From: a virus
Length of the DNA: 26,924 nucleotides
IMG/VR virus record: IMGVR_UViG_3300020020_000143
Span: 1 to 26,924 of that record
Strand: one strand, 5' to 3'
Numbering within the stretch: position 1 is the first letter of the stretch; every line of letters begins with the position of its first letter. The notes under the pieces were generated by a model. It had not been told where the DNA came from and ran no database searches. It worked only from the letters and a program-made list of their open reading frames with translations. This document shows positions 21,083 to 26,924 of this stretch, one piece after another. The translations under genes were made by a program, and so were the position numbers.

Positions 21083-21596
21083 ATGACGGGCGCCGTACAG
21101 CGCCTGCAGAAGATCGAGGCCGAGTGGATGGAGAAATCCATCCAGGCCTCGATCAATGCGGCAAAGCAGGTCATCACCGAACACGACATCAATGGGAGGG
21201 CCATGATTGGCTCTCTCAACAATCTTGAATGGGGATGGATCGCGTGTGCCGCGGTCTTTGCGTGGATCCGAACAAAGGCCGGCCATTCGCAGCATGCCGG
21301 GCCATTTCCCGCAGCCGTGGGAGGCTGGCGCCGCGGCATCGATCCTGCCGGCGCTGGGCGATATTCCCGGCGTGCCGTGGGACAGGCCGATCGGCGACTG
21401 GTCGAAGGACCAGATCACCACGTTTGTCTGGAATATCCACGCGCTGGTCGACAAGGCGCTGATGGCTCGTGACGAGGGCGCCGAGTGCAAGATCACACAA
21501 ACATCGCAGGAAAAAACCGAGCGTGAAATGAGCAAGCGCAATGGCGGTGGGCTGTTAGCCAGGGGAGAGTTGAGAGATGACGAAATACCGTTCTGA
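21083..21596 (+). pseudogene. Frameshifted conserved phage protein
   Basis: Two halves of one known-looking phage protein lie in different frames. The first frame starts at the ATG at 21083, one base after the previous stop. It carries MTGAVQRLQKIEAEWM...EHDINGRAMIG and EWGWIACAAVFAWIRTKA, ending in sense at about 21280. The second frame, from about 21300 to 21596, carries GHFPQPWEAGAAASILPALG, DWSKDQITTF and MARDEGAE, ending DDEIPF. The two join if one base is skipped (+1) near 21280-21315. In related phages I recall these blocks as one continuous ~140-residue protein of unknown function. Each half alone would be abnormal: the first frame continues into a composition typical of non-coding readings. 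Cause: true mutation, sequencing error or programmed shift. Confidence 0.6.
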
Positions 21597-22332
21597 GGCA
21601 ACAGCGAAGATTTTAGACTTCAACGGCGCCAACCTTTCGGCGACCAACATCTCGACGTCCATCAATAAATTCATGGATGAGGCTGCGCTTGCTGAACAGC
21701 GTGAGGAACGGCGTACCTATCTGGGCGCGTCGGCGATCGGGTCTGAATGTTTGCGGAAAATTCAGTTCGATTGGATGAGGGAAGCGGTTCATCCAGCGCG
21801 AACCAAGCGCATATTTTCGCGCGGGCATATGTTTGAAGAGATTACCGTCAAGGCTTTGCAGCAGGCGGGTTTTCGCATGGAGCGAGGAACGCCGGCCACG
21901 GCATTTACTGCGGCCGATGGCATGTTCAAGGGACATGCTGACGGCATCATTGTCGCTGGTCCGCCAGTGCTGTCCTACCCGTGCCTGTTCGAACATAAGG
22001 CGCTTGGTTCTTCCGGCTGGAAGAAACTGGAAAAGCACGGTCTGAAAGAAGCCTATCCTCAGTATGAAATGCAGGTGGCGATCTATCAGGCATACCTGGG
22101 GCTGGATCAAAACCCCGCACTGTTCACGGCTGTAAACTCCGACACTTGCGAAGTGCTGCACCTTCTTGTGCCGTTTGATGCCGAAGTGGCGCAAGCGGCC
22201 AGTGACCGCGCTGTTGCCGTTATCAAGGCAACGCAAGCCGGGGAGATGCTTCCACGCATTACAGACAAGCCAACGGATTGGCGATGCAAAATGTGTCAAC
22301 ACAGGGAATTTTGCTGGAGCCAGAATGATTGA
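21577..22332 (+). CDS. Cas4/RecB-like PD-(D/E)XK exonuclease with probable Fe-S cluster
   Basis: The 251-residue protein has GGGAG upstream. The nuclease core is visible: the opening strand and helix LGASAIGSECLRK (49-61), Glu87/Glu88 in MFEEI, Asp122 in GHADGII, Glu139 and Lys141 in FEHKA, and QVAIY (166-170). Cys58, with Cys237, Cys240 and Cys246 at the C-terminus (CKMCQHREFC), matches the 4Fe-4S arrangement of Cas4 and AddB-type nucleases. It probably resects DNA ends to give single strands for the Sak4 and DUF669 proteins. There are no cas1/cas2 genes or CRISPR, so an adaptation role is not indicated. Confidence 0.82.
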   Translation: MTKYRSEATAKILDFNGANLSATNISTSINKFMDEAALAEQREERRTYLGASAIGSECLRKIQFDWMREAVHPARTKRIFSRGHMFEEITVKALQQAGFRMERGTPATAFTAADGMFKGHADGIIVAGPPVLSYPCLFEHKALGSSGWKKLEKHGLKEAYPQYEMQVAIYQAYLGLDQNPALFTAVNSDTCEVLHLLVPFDAEVAQAASDRAVAVIKATQAGEMLPRITDKPTDWRCKMCQHREFCWSQND

Positions 22333-22711
22333 GGTTTGGAAAGAGGTTTTAGGCTTTGATGGGTTTTATGCGGTTTCAAACCTTGGCCGCATGAAATCTC
22401 TCAGCAGGACGGTCTGCCGGGAAGGCGGTAAGCCGCGGACGCTGCCGGAACGCATGATGAAATGTGCAAGGCACGCTCATGGCTATTTGCACGTTTCGCT
22501 GCGCAAGCCGGGTGAAAAGCAAATCAAGCGTCTGGTTCACCGGCTGGTCGCAGAGGCATTTCTTGGCCTCACGGCAGACAGCGAAGTCAATCACAAGGAC
22601 GGAATTAAAATGAACAATACCGTCTCCAATCTGGAGCCATGCACACACGCTGAAAACATGGCTCACGCCTGGGACAATGACTTTTTTCTTCCGAGAAAGC
22701 GCGTCGCATGA
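22325..22711 (+). CDS. NUMOD4/HNH free-standing homing-type endonuclease
   Basis: The 128-residue protein begins MIEVWKEVLGFDGFYAVSNLG, a NUMOD4 motif (1-26). It continues into an HNH_3 core with VHRLVAEAFLG, VNHKDGIKMNN and LEPCTHAENMAHAW. The catalytic histidine pair is His-Arg in VHRL and His in NHKD, with the final Asn in the NN pair. GGAG precedes the ATG, which overlaps the exonuclease by 8 bases. Such genes move between phages by cutting cognate intergenic sites. Surrounding genes are intact, so it is free-standing and not within an intron. Confidence 0.85.
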   Translation: MIEVWKEVLGFDGFYAVSNLGRMKSLSRTVCREGGKPRTLPERMMKCARHAHGYLHVSLRKPGEKQIKRLVHRLVAEAFLGLTADSEVNHKDGIKMNNTVSNLEPCTHAENMAHAWDNDFFLPRKRVA

Positions 22712-23088
22712 AAGCGGTCAACTGCATTGTGTGCGGAGTGGAGTTTCAGGCCAGAACTTGCGGCAAACTCTGTTCGCGGGCGTGCCGCATCGCGCAGAGA
22801 AAAGCAGCGCAGGATCGTTGGGTTAAGAATAACCCTGAGAAACGGCGTTTAGTTAAACAACGTTGGAGCAAGTCAAATCGCGAAAAGATGCAAGGTTATT
22901 TTCGACGCCACTATGCATCCAACCCCCAAAAAATGATCGAGCGTCGACAACTCCACTACGCGCAAGAAACCGCGGCGGTGGGAGTAATCCAAAAATTGAT
23001 TGGCAGGAAGGTCCGCTGCCGTGACGGATACATCGCCTTACGCATCCTCAAACAATTGGAGAATACATATGACCATGCAGCAACCTGA
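22708..23088 (+). CDS. Cysteine-rich zinc-ribbon phage protein
   Basis: The 126-residue protein has a cysteine set at the N-terminus: CIVC (6-9), C18, C22 and C26 within TCGKLCSRACR. This is a zinc-ribbon pattern seen in phage proteins near HNH enzymes. The rest is strongly basic and Trp/Arg/Lys-rich (RWVKNNPEKRRLVKQRW, YFRRHYASNPQKM), suited to DNA or RNA binding. It overlaps the HNH gene by 4 bases. It could be an HNH companion or an HNH-like remnant lacking the catalytic motif. Confidence 0.65.
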   Translation: MKAVNCIVCGVEFQARTCGKLCSRACRIAQRKAAQDRWVKNNPEKRRLVKQRWSKSNREKMQGYFRRHYASNPQKMIERRQLHYAQETAAVGVIQKLIGRKVRCRDGYIALRILKQLENTYDHAAT

Positions 23089-23614
23089 GAATTACCCGCA
23101 CAACCAGCACGGAGCTACGCGACAGAAAAGACGAGAGATAGAGATCGAGGCTCTGGTGGTGTCATGGATGGCCGAGGTGGATGATCCTCGCTCGTCAGAG
23201 GGGCGAAAAAACGTGCGGGAAACCTTTCTGGAATTCATGCACAGCCCCAAGGGCAAGAAGCATCTCGACGGCATTTTTGAGGCTTGGTTTCAGAACCGTT
23301 ATAGCCATTGGCTTGATCAGGAATTCCCAATTTCCAGAGAAGTGAACTTTAAGCGGGTTGAGCAGATAAAAGCCGAGAACGAAGCGACAGCGGCCAAACT
23401 AACCCAGCATGTAACCAAAGCCATCGAAACCAAGGCACAAATCATCCTGCTCGACATGATGACGCCAACCGGCAAGGCGTTGCGGGATTGCACCGGCAAT
23501 GAGTGCCGGCAGATGGGTGGCTGGTATCTGCAGCTCGCCGATCGGGTGAAGCCAAAGCAGAAGGTTGCTGCTGCGCTTGGGGAAGCTGACGTGCGGAACC
23601 TTTACCCAGAATAA
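23069..23614 (+). CDS. Conserved phage early protein, function unknown
   Basis: The ATG at 23069 has TTGGAG 8 bases upstream and overlaps the preceding gene by 20 bases; a longer reading from 23000 is not supported. The 181-residue protein has a helical N-terminus (RQKRREIEIEALVVSWMAEVDDP). The C-terminus contains LLDMMTPTGKALRDCTGNECRQMGGW and GEADVRNLYPE, a block I recognise in many alphaproteobacterial phages without a known role. CTGNEC could coordinate a metal. Next to primase, it may belong to replication. Confidence 0.65.
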   Translation: MTMQQPENYPHNQHGATRQKRREIEIEALVVSWMAEVDDPRSSEGRKNVRETFLEFMHSPKGKKHLDGIFEAWFQNRYSHWLDQEFPISREVNFKRVEQIKAENEATAAKLTQHVTKAIETKAQIILLDMMTPTGKALRDCTGNECRQMGGWYLQLADRVKPKQKVAAALGEADVRNLYPE

Positions 23615-23633
23615 GTCCCGCCATGAGGTTTCC

Positions 23634-25619
23634 GTGTCCAACCACAACATCCTCGATTTCAACCTGGCGAAACGTCAGGACGAATTGCGCAAGGGCGACA
23701 TCAGCGCGGAGAGCATTCGCGATCGGCTGAATGCGTCTGCGCAGGACTTCGTCCAGTGGCTGTTCTCGGGGCGTGCGCTGGTAGCGCGCGGCGAGGCGCG
23801 GGTTGGCGACGTCATGGGCACGCCGGGAGCTTCGCTCCGGATCTCGCTCTCCGGTGCCGACGCCGGCCTGTGGAAGGATCACGCCACCGAGGAGGGCGGC
23901 GACCTCATTGCGCTCTACCGCGCCAACCAGGGCTATGTGGGAACGGACAACTTCGTCCTGTCCCTGAAAGAGATCGCCAAGGACTATCTCGGCGACGCAG
24001 TCGAGGTTGACCGGCCGGCCTGGCGCCCGACGCCGATCGAGAAGATCGAGGCGGCCAAGGTCAAGCTGGGGACCAAGCCGCGGGACGACATGGTCCTGCT
24101 CGGCGCTCCGGTCGCGACCTATCGGTATTTCGACACGCACGGCAACCTGCTGGCGTCGGTGGTGCGGCACGAGCCTGACGGCACCCGCGCCAGCAAGACG
24201 TTCCGGCCATGGTGTTACCGCCAAGGCAAGTGGGTGCCGGGCGCGCCGGACCTTCGGCCGCTGTATCACCTGCCGACAGTTGCGACATCGCCGGCCGTGG
24301 TGCTGGTCGAGGGCGAGGGCAAGGCGGATGCCCTGCACAGCGTCGGGGTGGTCGCCACGTCGGCCATGCAGGGCGCGAGGGCGCCGATCGAAAAAACTGA
24401 CTGGTCCCCGCTGGCCGGCAAGACGGTGGTGATCTGGCCCGACAATGACGAGCCTGGCATGGTCTATGCCCGCGGCGTCTCGGCCAAACTGACATCGATC
24501 GGGTGCCGGGTGAAGGTCATCACGCCGCCGGCCGACAGGGCGCCAAAGTGGGACGCTGGCGACTGCGTGGCCGAGGGCGGGGACGTCGGTGCCATCCTGC
24601 TGACCGCGGTCGAAGTGACCGGCCAGGCCAAGCCCCGGATCCGCATCCTCGACCTGGACGACCTCGAGAACCTGGCGCCCCCGTCCTTCCTGATTGACGA
24701 GGTGCTGACCGAGGGTGGTTTGTCGGTGCTGTGGGGCCGCTCCGGTGCGATGAAATCATTCGTGGCGCTGGACATGGCCATGTGTGTGGCGGGCGGCATC
24801 CCGTGGCACGGGCGCCCCGTCAAGCAGGGGCTGGTGGTCTACCTCGCCGCGGAAGGTTCGCACGGCCTCGGCCGGCGCGCGATCGGCTGGCGCCGCACAC
24901 GGGGCCGTGATCTGCCCAAGCCCGCCTTCAAGCTGATCCCCCACAGCGTCGCACTCACCAGCGACGACCTGGACGCCATGGTTGTGGCGATACTCGCCCT
25001 GGGCGTCATGCCCGTCCTGATCATCATCGACACCCTTGCGCGCACCTTCGGCGCCGGCGACGAAAACAAGCAAGCCGATATGAATGCTTACGTTTCCGCC
25101 GCCGATCGGCTGCGTGAGGCGACCGGCGCCAATGTCCTGATTGTCCACCATTCCGGCGTCCATGAGGACAAGCGCGAGCGCGGATCCAACGTGCTGCGCG
25201 GCGCCGCCGATACCGTCATCAAGGTCAGCCGCAAGGACAACAAGCTCGACATCATCAATCATGGGCCAGAAGGCAAGCAAAAGGACGCCGAAGAATTCAA
25301 AACGATCAAGCTGGAAACGAAAAAAGTCTTTTTCGAACAAGCAGGTTGCGAGCAATCAACCCTGGTCCTGAACCTTAGAGAAGGCGAAGAACCGGCCGAG
25401 CCAGAGGGCGAGGCAGGGGTGTCATTGGGCAAAGTAGAAAAGCAAATCATCAAGGCACTGAAAGATGCCGGTGAGCCGCTCGGGCTTACCCGGCTGGCGT
25501 TGATGACCGGATCCTACAACACATCCATCACCCGCGCGCTCGATACCCTGAACGAAAAAGACCTGGTCATCCGGGCCGACGACGGGGACGAAAACCGCAA
25601 ACTTTGGAAGCTCGCATGA
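23634..25619 (+). CDS. Primase-helicase fusion (Toprim plus RepA-like ATPase)
   Basis: The GTG at 23634 with GAGG upstream gives 661 residues beginning MSNHNILDFNLAKRQDE. Residues 55-100 (GDVMGTPGASLRISLSG, WKDHATEEGGDLIALYRA) resemble the N-terminal domain of primase fusions but lack the four zinc cysteines. Toprim motifs are VVLVEGEGKADAL (222-234, Glu226) and VVIWPDNDEPG (265-275, Asp270/Asp272). The helicase part has Walker A GRSGAMKS (368-375), VVYLAAEGSHGLG (401-413), Walker B VLIIIDTLAR (461-470, Asp466) and VHHSG (504-508). A C-terminal winged-helix-like tail (600-661) may contact origin DNA. It should unwind and prime at the phage origin, which may be the adjacent iteron block. Confidence 0.88.
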   Translation: MSNHNILDFNLAKRQDELRKGDISAESIRDRLNASAQDFVQWLFSGRALVARGEARVGDVMGTPGASLRISLSGADAGLWKDHATEEGGDLIALYRANQGYVGTDNFVLSLKEIAKDYLGDAVEVDRPAWRPTPIEKIEAAKVKLGTKPRDDMVLLGAPVATYRYFDTHGNLLASVVRHEPDGTRASKTFRPWCYRQGKWVPGAPDLRPLYHLPTVATSPAVVLVEGEGKADALHSVGVVATSAMQGARAPIEKTDWSPLAGKTVVIWPDNDEPGMVYARGVSAKLTSIGCRVKVITPPADRAPKWDAGDCVAEGGDVGAILLTAVEVTGQAKPRIRILDLDDLENLAPPSFLIDEVLTEGGLSVLWGRSGAMKSFVALDMAMCVAGGIPWHGRPVKQGLVVYLAAEGSHGLGRRAIGWRRTRGRDLPKPAFKLIPHSVALTSDDLDAMVVAILALGVMPVLIIIDTLARTFGAGDENKQADMNAYVSAADRLREATGANVLIVHHSGVHEDKRERGSNVLRGAADTVIKVSRKDNKLDIINHGPEGKQKDAEEFKTIKLETKKVFFEQAGCEQSTLVLNLREGEEPAEPEGEAGVSLGKVEKQIIKALKDAGEPLGLTRLALMTGSYNTSITRALDTLNEKDLVIRADDGDENRKLWKLA

Positions 25620-25759
25620 TCAAAGTTCCATTGGTATCGTTAGTATCGTTTTTAGTATCGCGATACTGGTCGAAAAAGAGGTATCGTTGGTATCCCCCCC
25701 CTTTAGGGGGATACAAACGATACTTCGACCGATACCCCGGTGGCGGGGTAGCACCATGA
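25616..25759 (+). CDS. 47-codon repeat-coded ORF linking primase-helicase and next gene
   Basis: An ATG at 25616 overlaps the primase-helicase stop (ATGA), and the frame ends in a TGA that overlaps the next ATG (ATGA). The ORF thus exactly fills the gap. The product has Val-Ser repeats at its start (VSLVSFLVS), then basic and aromatic residues (KKRYRW) and Gly/Pro. The DNA is a block of GTATCG iterons and inverted repeats, so the coding content may be a by-product of the repeats. No ribosome-binding site other than coupling is seen. Whether it is translated is unknown. Confidence 0.4.
   Translation: MIKVPLVSLVSFLVSRYWSKKRYRWYPPPLGGYKRYFDRYPGGGVAP
25634..25735. repeat. GTATCG iteron/inverted-repeat block, candidate replication origin
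   Basis: GTATCG occurs at 25634, 25643, 25655 and 25681, with GTATCC at 25690. CGATAC or GGATAC occurs at 25661, 25709, 25718 and 25730. Spacings of 9 and 12 recur. The 18-base arm 25681-25698 pairs with 25706-25723 with one mismatch, giving a very stable hairpin with a 7-base loop (25699-25705). The symmetry extends outward through GGTCGAA (25668-25674) and its complement at 25724-25730. Iterons beside a primase-helicase suggest an origin; an mRNA regulatory hairpin is an alternative. Confidence 0.8.
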
Positions 25760-26286
25760 CCCGCCGCAAATCCCTCGCCAGCCGGGAGCCGTCAGGCAAA
25801 GTCCGGCGCCCCCCGCGCGCCGACCCAACCCTGCCGTCCCCCACCGAGGTCACCCGCCTCCGCGACGCAGCCCTCGCCGGCATGCGAGACGCCGTCTGGT
25901 CAACTCCGCTCGGGTGGCTGTACCTCTCGGGCCGCCTGTCCGGATCCCAGTTCGCCGCCGGCCGCCGCTGGGCCGACCTCGCCCGCGACTACTCCGCCGC
26001 TACCCAGTCCCCCAAGGCGCCCAGATCCGCCAACCTCGACCCCGCCGGGGGCCAGCCACCAGACCCGGATAGCCCCGCAGGCCTCAGGGAAGCCCAGCAG
26101 CACGCCCACACCCTGCACCAGTACATCTCAGCCCTCGCCATCCTCAACGTCTCGGGCACCCCCGCCAGGCGCGCCGTGGAGGCCATCTGCGAGCAAGGCC
26201 AGATGCCGGCCGGCCACCACCAACTCGCATCCCTCGGGGTTGGCCTGACCGTCCTGTCCATCTACTGGTCGGATCGGCGCCGATGA
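25756..26286 (+). CDS. Conserved phage protein, function unknown
   Basis: The ATG at 25756 is coupled (ATGA) to the preceding small ORF; a longer frame from 25687 would run through the iteron block. The 176-residue protein has a basic, Pro-rich start (MTRRKSLASREPSGKVRRPPR). The core WSTPLGWLYLSGRLSGSQFAAGRRWADL is shared, in my memory, with small proteins near the replication end of rhizobial phage genomes. The C-terminus (ALAILNVSGTPARRAVEAICEQG) is helical. The coding strand is unusually C-rich compared with the neighbours. No catalytic motif. Confidence 0.7.
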   Translation: MTRRKSLASREPSGKVRRPPRADPTLPSPTEVTRLRDAALAGMRDAVWSTPLGWLYLSGRLSGSQFAAGRRWADLARDYSAATQSPKAPRSANLDPAGGQPPDPDSPAGLREAQQHAHTLHQYISALAILNVSGTPARRAVEAICEQGQMPAGHHQLASLGVGLTVLSIYWSDRRR

Positions 26287-26609
26287 TCAGGGTAGAACTC
26301 GGCGAGGAAGTAAACCGACACGGGAAATGGCGCTGGACCTGCCCCCGCTACGCGCTGGCTGGAATTTCCAAATCCCCGCTACTTGACGCCTGCCGGCAAA
26401 TTAAACGCATGGGCGGCGACACCACAGCGGCTGTAGGGCTATTCCGCGAGGCACGGTCGGTGCCGGACTCGACATGCACCGTCGGGTGGGGTGCTGACCA
26501 CATCGTCTCCGAGCCGGACAGGGGCGGCGGGCCACGATTCGCCAAGTGGCAGGCTCACCCCATGGCAATGATCAGGCTCACCGGAGGACAAAATGGGAAC
26601 AAGAAATAA
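26283..26609 (+). CDS. Small phage protein, function unknown
   Basis: The 108-residue product overlaps the preceding stop by 4 bases (ATGA). It begins MIRVELGEEVNRHGKWRWTCPRYALAGISKSPLLDACRQIK and contains CPR and DAC cysteines plus a Gly/Arg-rich C-terminus. No domain is recognised. It is the last clearly coupled gene of the rightward early operon before the terminator. Confidence 0.6.
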   Translation: MIRVELGEEVNRHGKWRWTCPRYALAGISKSPLLDACRQIKRMGGDTTAAVGLFREARSVPDSTCTVGWGADHIVSEPDRGGGPRFAKWQAHPMAMIRLTGGQNGNKK

Positions 26610-26734
26610 CACTCCCGCGTTGCAGCCACTGCACCGTATTGTACCAAGGTACAATGTTGACAAGCGGACATAAGCAGTGTCCGGTGTGTGAAGTCGGACC
26701 CGCGCCAAAAACGCGGGTTTTTTCATGGACTTAG
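26546..26734 (+). CDS. Small zinc-ribbon ORF with uncertain start
   Basis: The frame encodes RCSHCTVLYQG and KQCPVC, a C-x2-C-x16-C-x2-C zinc-ribbon. The only in-frame start is a GTG at 26546, deep within the preceding gene. The strong ribosome-binding site GGAGGA (26583-26588) points to an ATG at 26593, which is in a different frame and gives only 26 codons. Either the start is the GTG, or one base separates the true ATG from the zinc-ribbon frame. The ORF reads through the terminator stem at 26699-26717 and stops at 26734, which is also unusual. Confidence 0.4.
   Translation: MAGSPHGNDQAHRRTKWEQEITLPRCSHCTVLYQGTMLTSGHKQCPVCEVGPAPKTRVFSWT
26698..26723 (+). terminator. Rho-independent terminator of the early operon
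   Basis: CCCGCG (26699-26704) pairs with CGCGGG (26712-26717) across a 7-base loop and is followed by six T (26718-26723). It separates the early operon from the packaging genes to the right and is a likely target for late antitermination. Confidence 0.8.
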
Positions 26735-26739
26735 CTGGA

Positions 26740-26763
26740 TGATTGTAATCATTTAGGCTAAAT
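26740..26763. promoter_or_regulatory. Adjacent AT-rich palindromes before the late genes
   Basis: TGATTGTAATCA (26740-26751) and ATTTAGGCTAAAT (26751-26763, exact 6-base arms) lie back to back in the 68-base gap between the terminator region and the next gene. They are candidate operators of a late promoter. No clear -35/-10 pair was found. Confidence 0.45.
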
Positions 26764-26802
26764 GTTCCATAATCTTCCTAAATAGTTGAGGCTTCAAAAC
26801 AA

Positions 26803-26924
26803 GTGACCTTCGTCAAGGGCAAATCAGGCAATCCAGGCGGTCGACCAACCGAAAAGCCGTTCGCCGACGCGCTGAAGATGGAAATTGCCGCAGCCGGCCG
26901 CGATCAGAAGGCCTTGCGAGCGAT
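26803..26924 (+). CDS. Start of a DUF5681-type phage protein (3' end outside window)
   Basis: The GTG at 26803 opens MTFVKGKSGNPGGRPTEKPF, then DALKMEIAAAGRD, and runs off the window. The opening GKSGNPGGRP and the following block are hallmarks of DUF5681-type proteins. These sit just upstream of, and may act as or beside, the small terminase subunit in alphaproteobacterial phages. Its position after the terminator and palindromes marks the beginning of the late packaging module. The ribosome-binding site is weak (TTGAGG about 12 bases upstream). Confidence 0.75.
   Translation, partial: MTFVKGKSGNPGGRPTEKPFADALKMEIAAAGRDQKALRA

Noticed and set aside
21577-22332. Cas4-like nuclease as part of a CRISPR adaptation module
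   Set aside because: No cas1, cas2 or repeat array is present; its neighbours are phage recombination genes.
22325-22711. Possible intron around the HNH gene
   Set aside because: Adjacent genes are complete and overlap the HNH gene by a few bases, so there is no interrupted gene or intron.
23442-24338. 298-codon minus-strand ORF
   Set aside because: It is antisense to the primase-helicase; composition is Arg/Gln/Val-rich with no start signal.

Overview
The window is most of a temperate, lambda-like siphophage-type genome (or prophage) from an alphaproteobacterium. The host is probably a rhizobial genus such as Bradyrhizobium or a relative. This rests on three things: the high-GC coding style, two proteins ending in the PEPxxWA-CTERM signal ([14 protein letters not shown]) common in that group, and a phage copy of the alphaproteobacterial cell-cycle regulator GcrA. 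No tRNA, rRNA, CRISPR array or insertion sequence was seen.

Layout. (1) 1-10194, rightward: the end of a large virion protein, a terminator, then a tightly coupled chain of tail-tip, fibre and receptor-binding genes joined by 1- or 4-nt stop/start overlaps. The chain includes a candidate lysis pair (a small lipoprotein and a two-helix membrane protein), a LamG-like fibre and a 912-residue protein with glycosidase-like motifs. (2) 10175-13511: accessory and integration region with a leftward PEP-CTERM gene, a rightward small virion-type gene, a repeat-bearing candidate attP, a tyrosine integrase with a small partner gene, and a second leftward PEP-CTERM gene. (3) 13590-15532: a leftward operon of nine very small genes driven from a PL-type promoter; several are under 60 codons. 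(4) 15579-16624: immunity region with a LexA/CI-type repressor flanked by two clusters of one 13-bp operator, near-identical PL and PR promoters, and a Cro-like protein. (5) 16677-25759, rightward early operon: small regulators, a J-domain-like protein, GcrA, a VRR-NUC nuclease, a Sak4-like ATPase, a DUF669 ssDNA-binding protein, a Cas4-like exonuclease, an HNH endonuclease and a primase-helicase. It ends in an unusual iteron/hairpin block that exactly fills the gap to the next gene. (6) 25756-26924: late-early genes, a zinc-ribbon ORF, a strong terminator, and the start of a DUF5681-type gene of the kind found just before the terminase.

The gene order is the vegetative map of lambda (tail - att/int - PL operon - cI - cro - replication - packaging), not the order expected of a chromosome-integrated prophage with int at one end. 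The sequence may therefore come from virion or circular phage DNA. The early genes together form a self-contained recombination and replication kit. GcrA, the J-domain protein and the two PEP-CTERM surface proteins look like host-manipulation functions.

The most unusual points are the inverted GTATCG iteron block at 25634-25735, the two prophage-borne PEP-CTERM proteins flanking the integrase, the five-site operator system with twin promoters and a probably leaderless cro, a repeated C-terminal stop/start cassette in the small-gene operon, and a frameshifted gene at 21083-21596. All family assignments come from reading motifs by eye; no database search was run.
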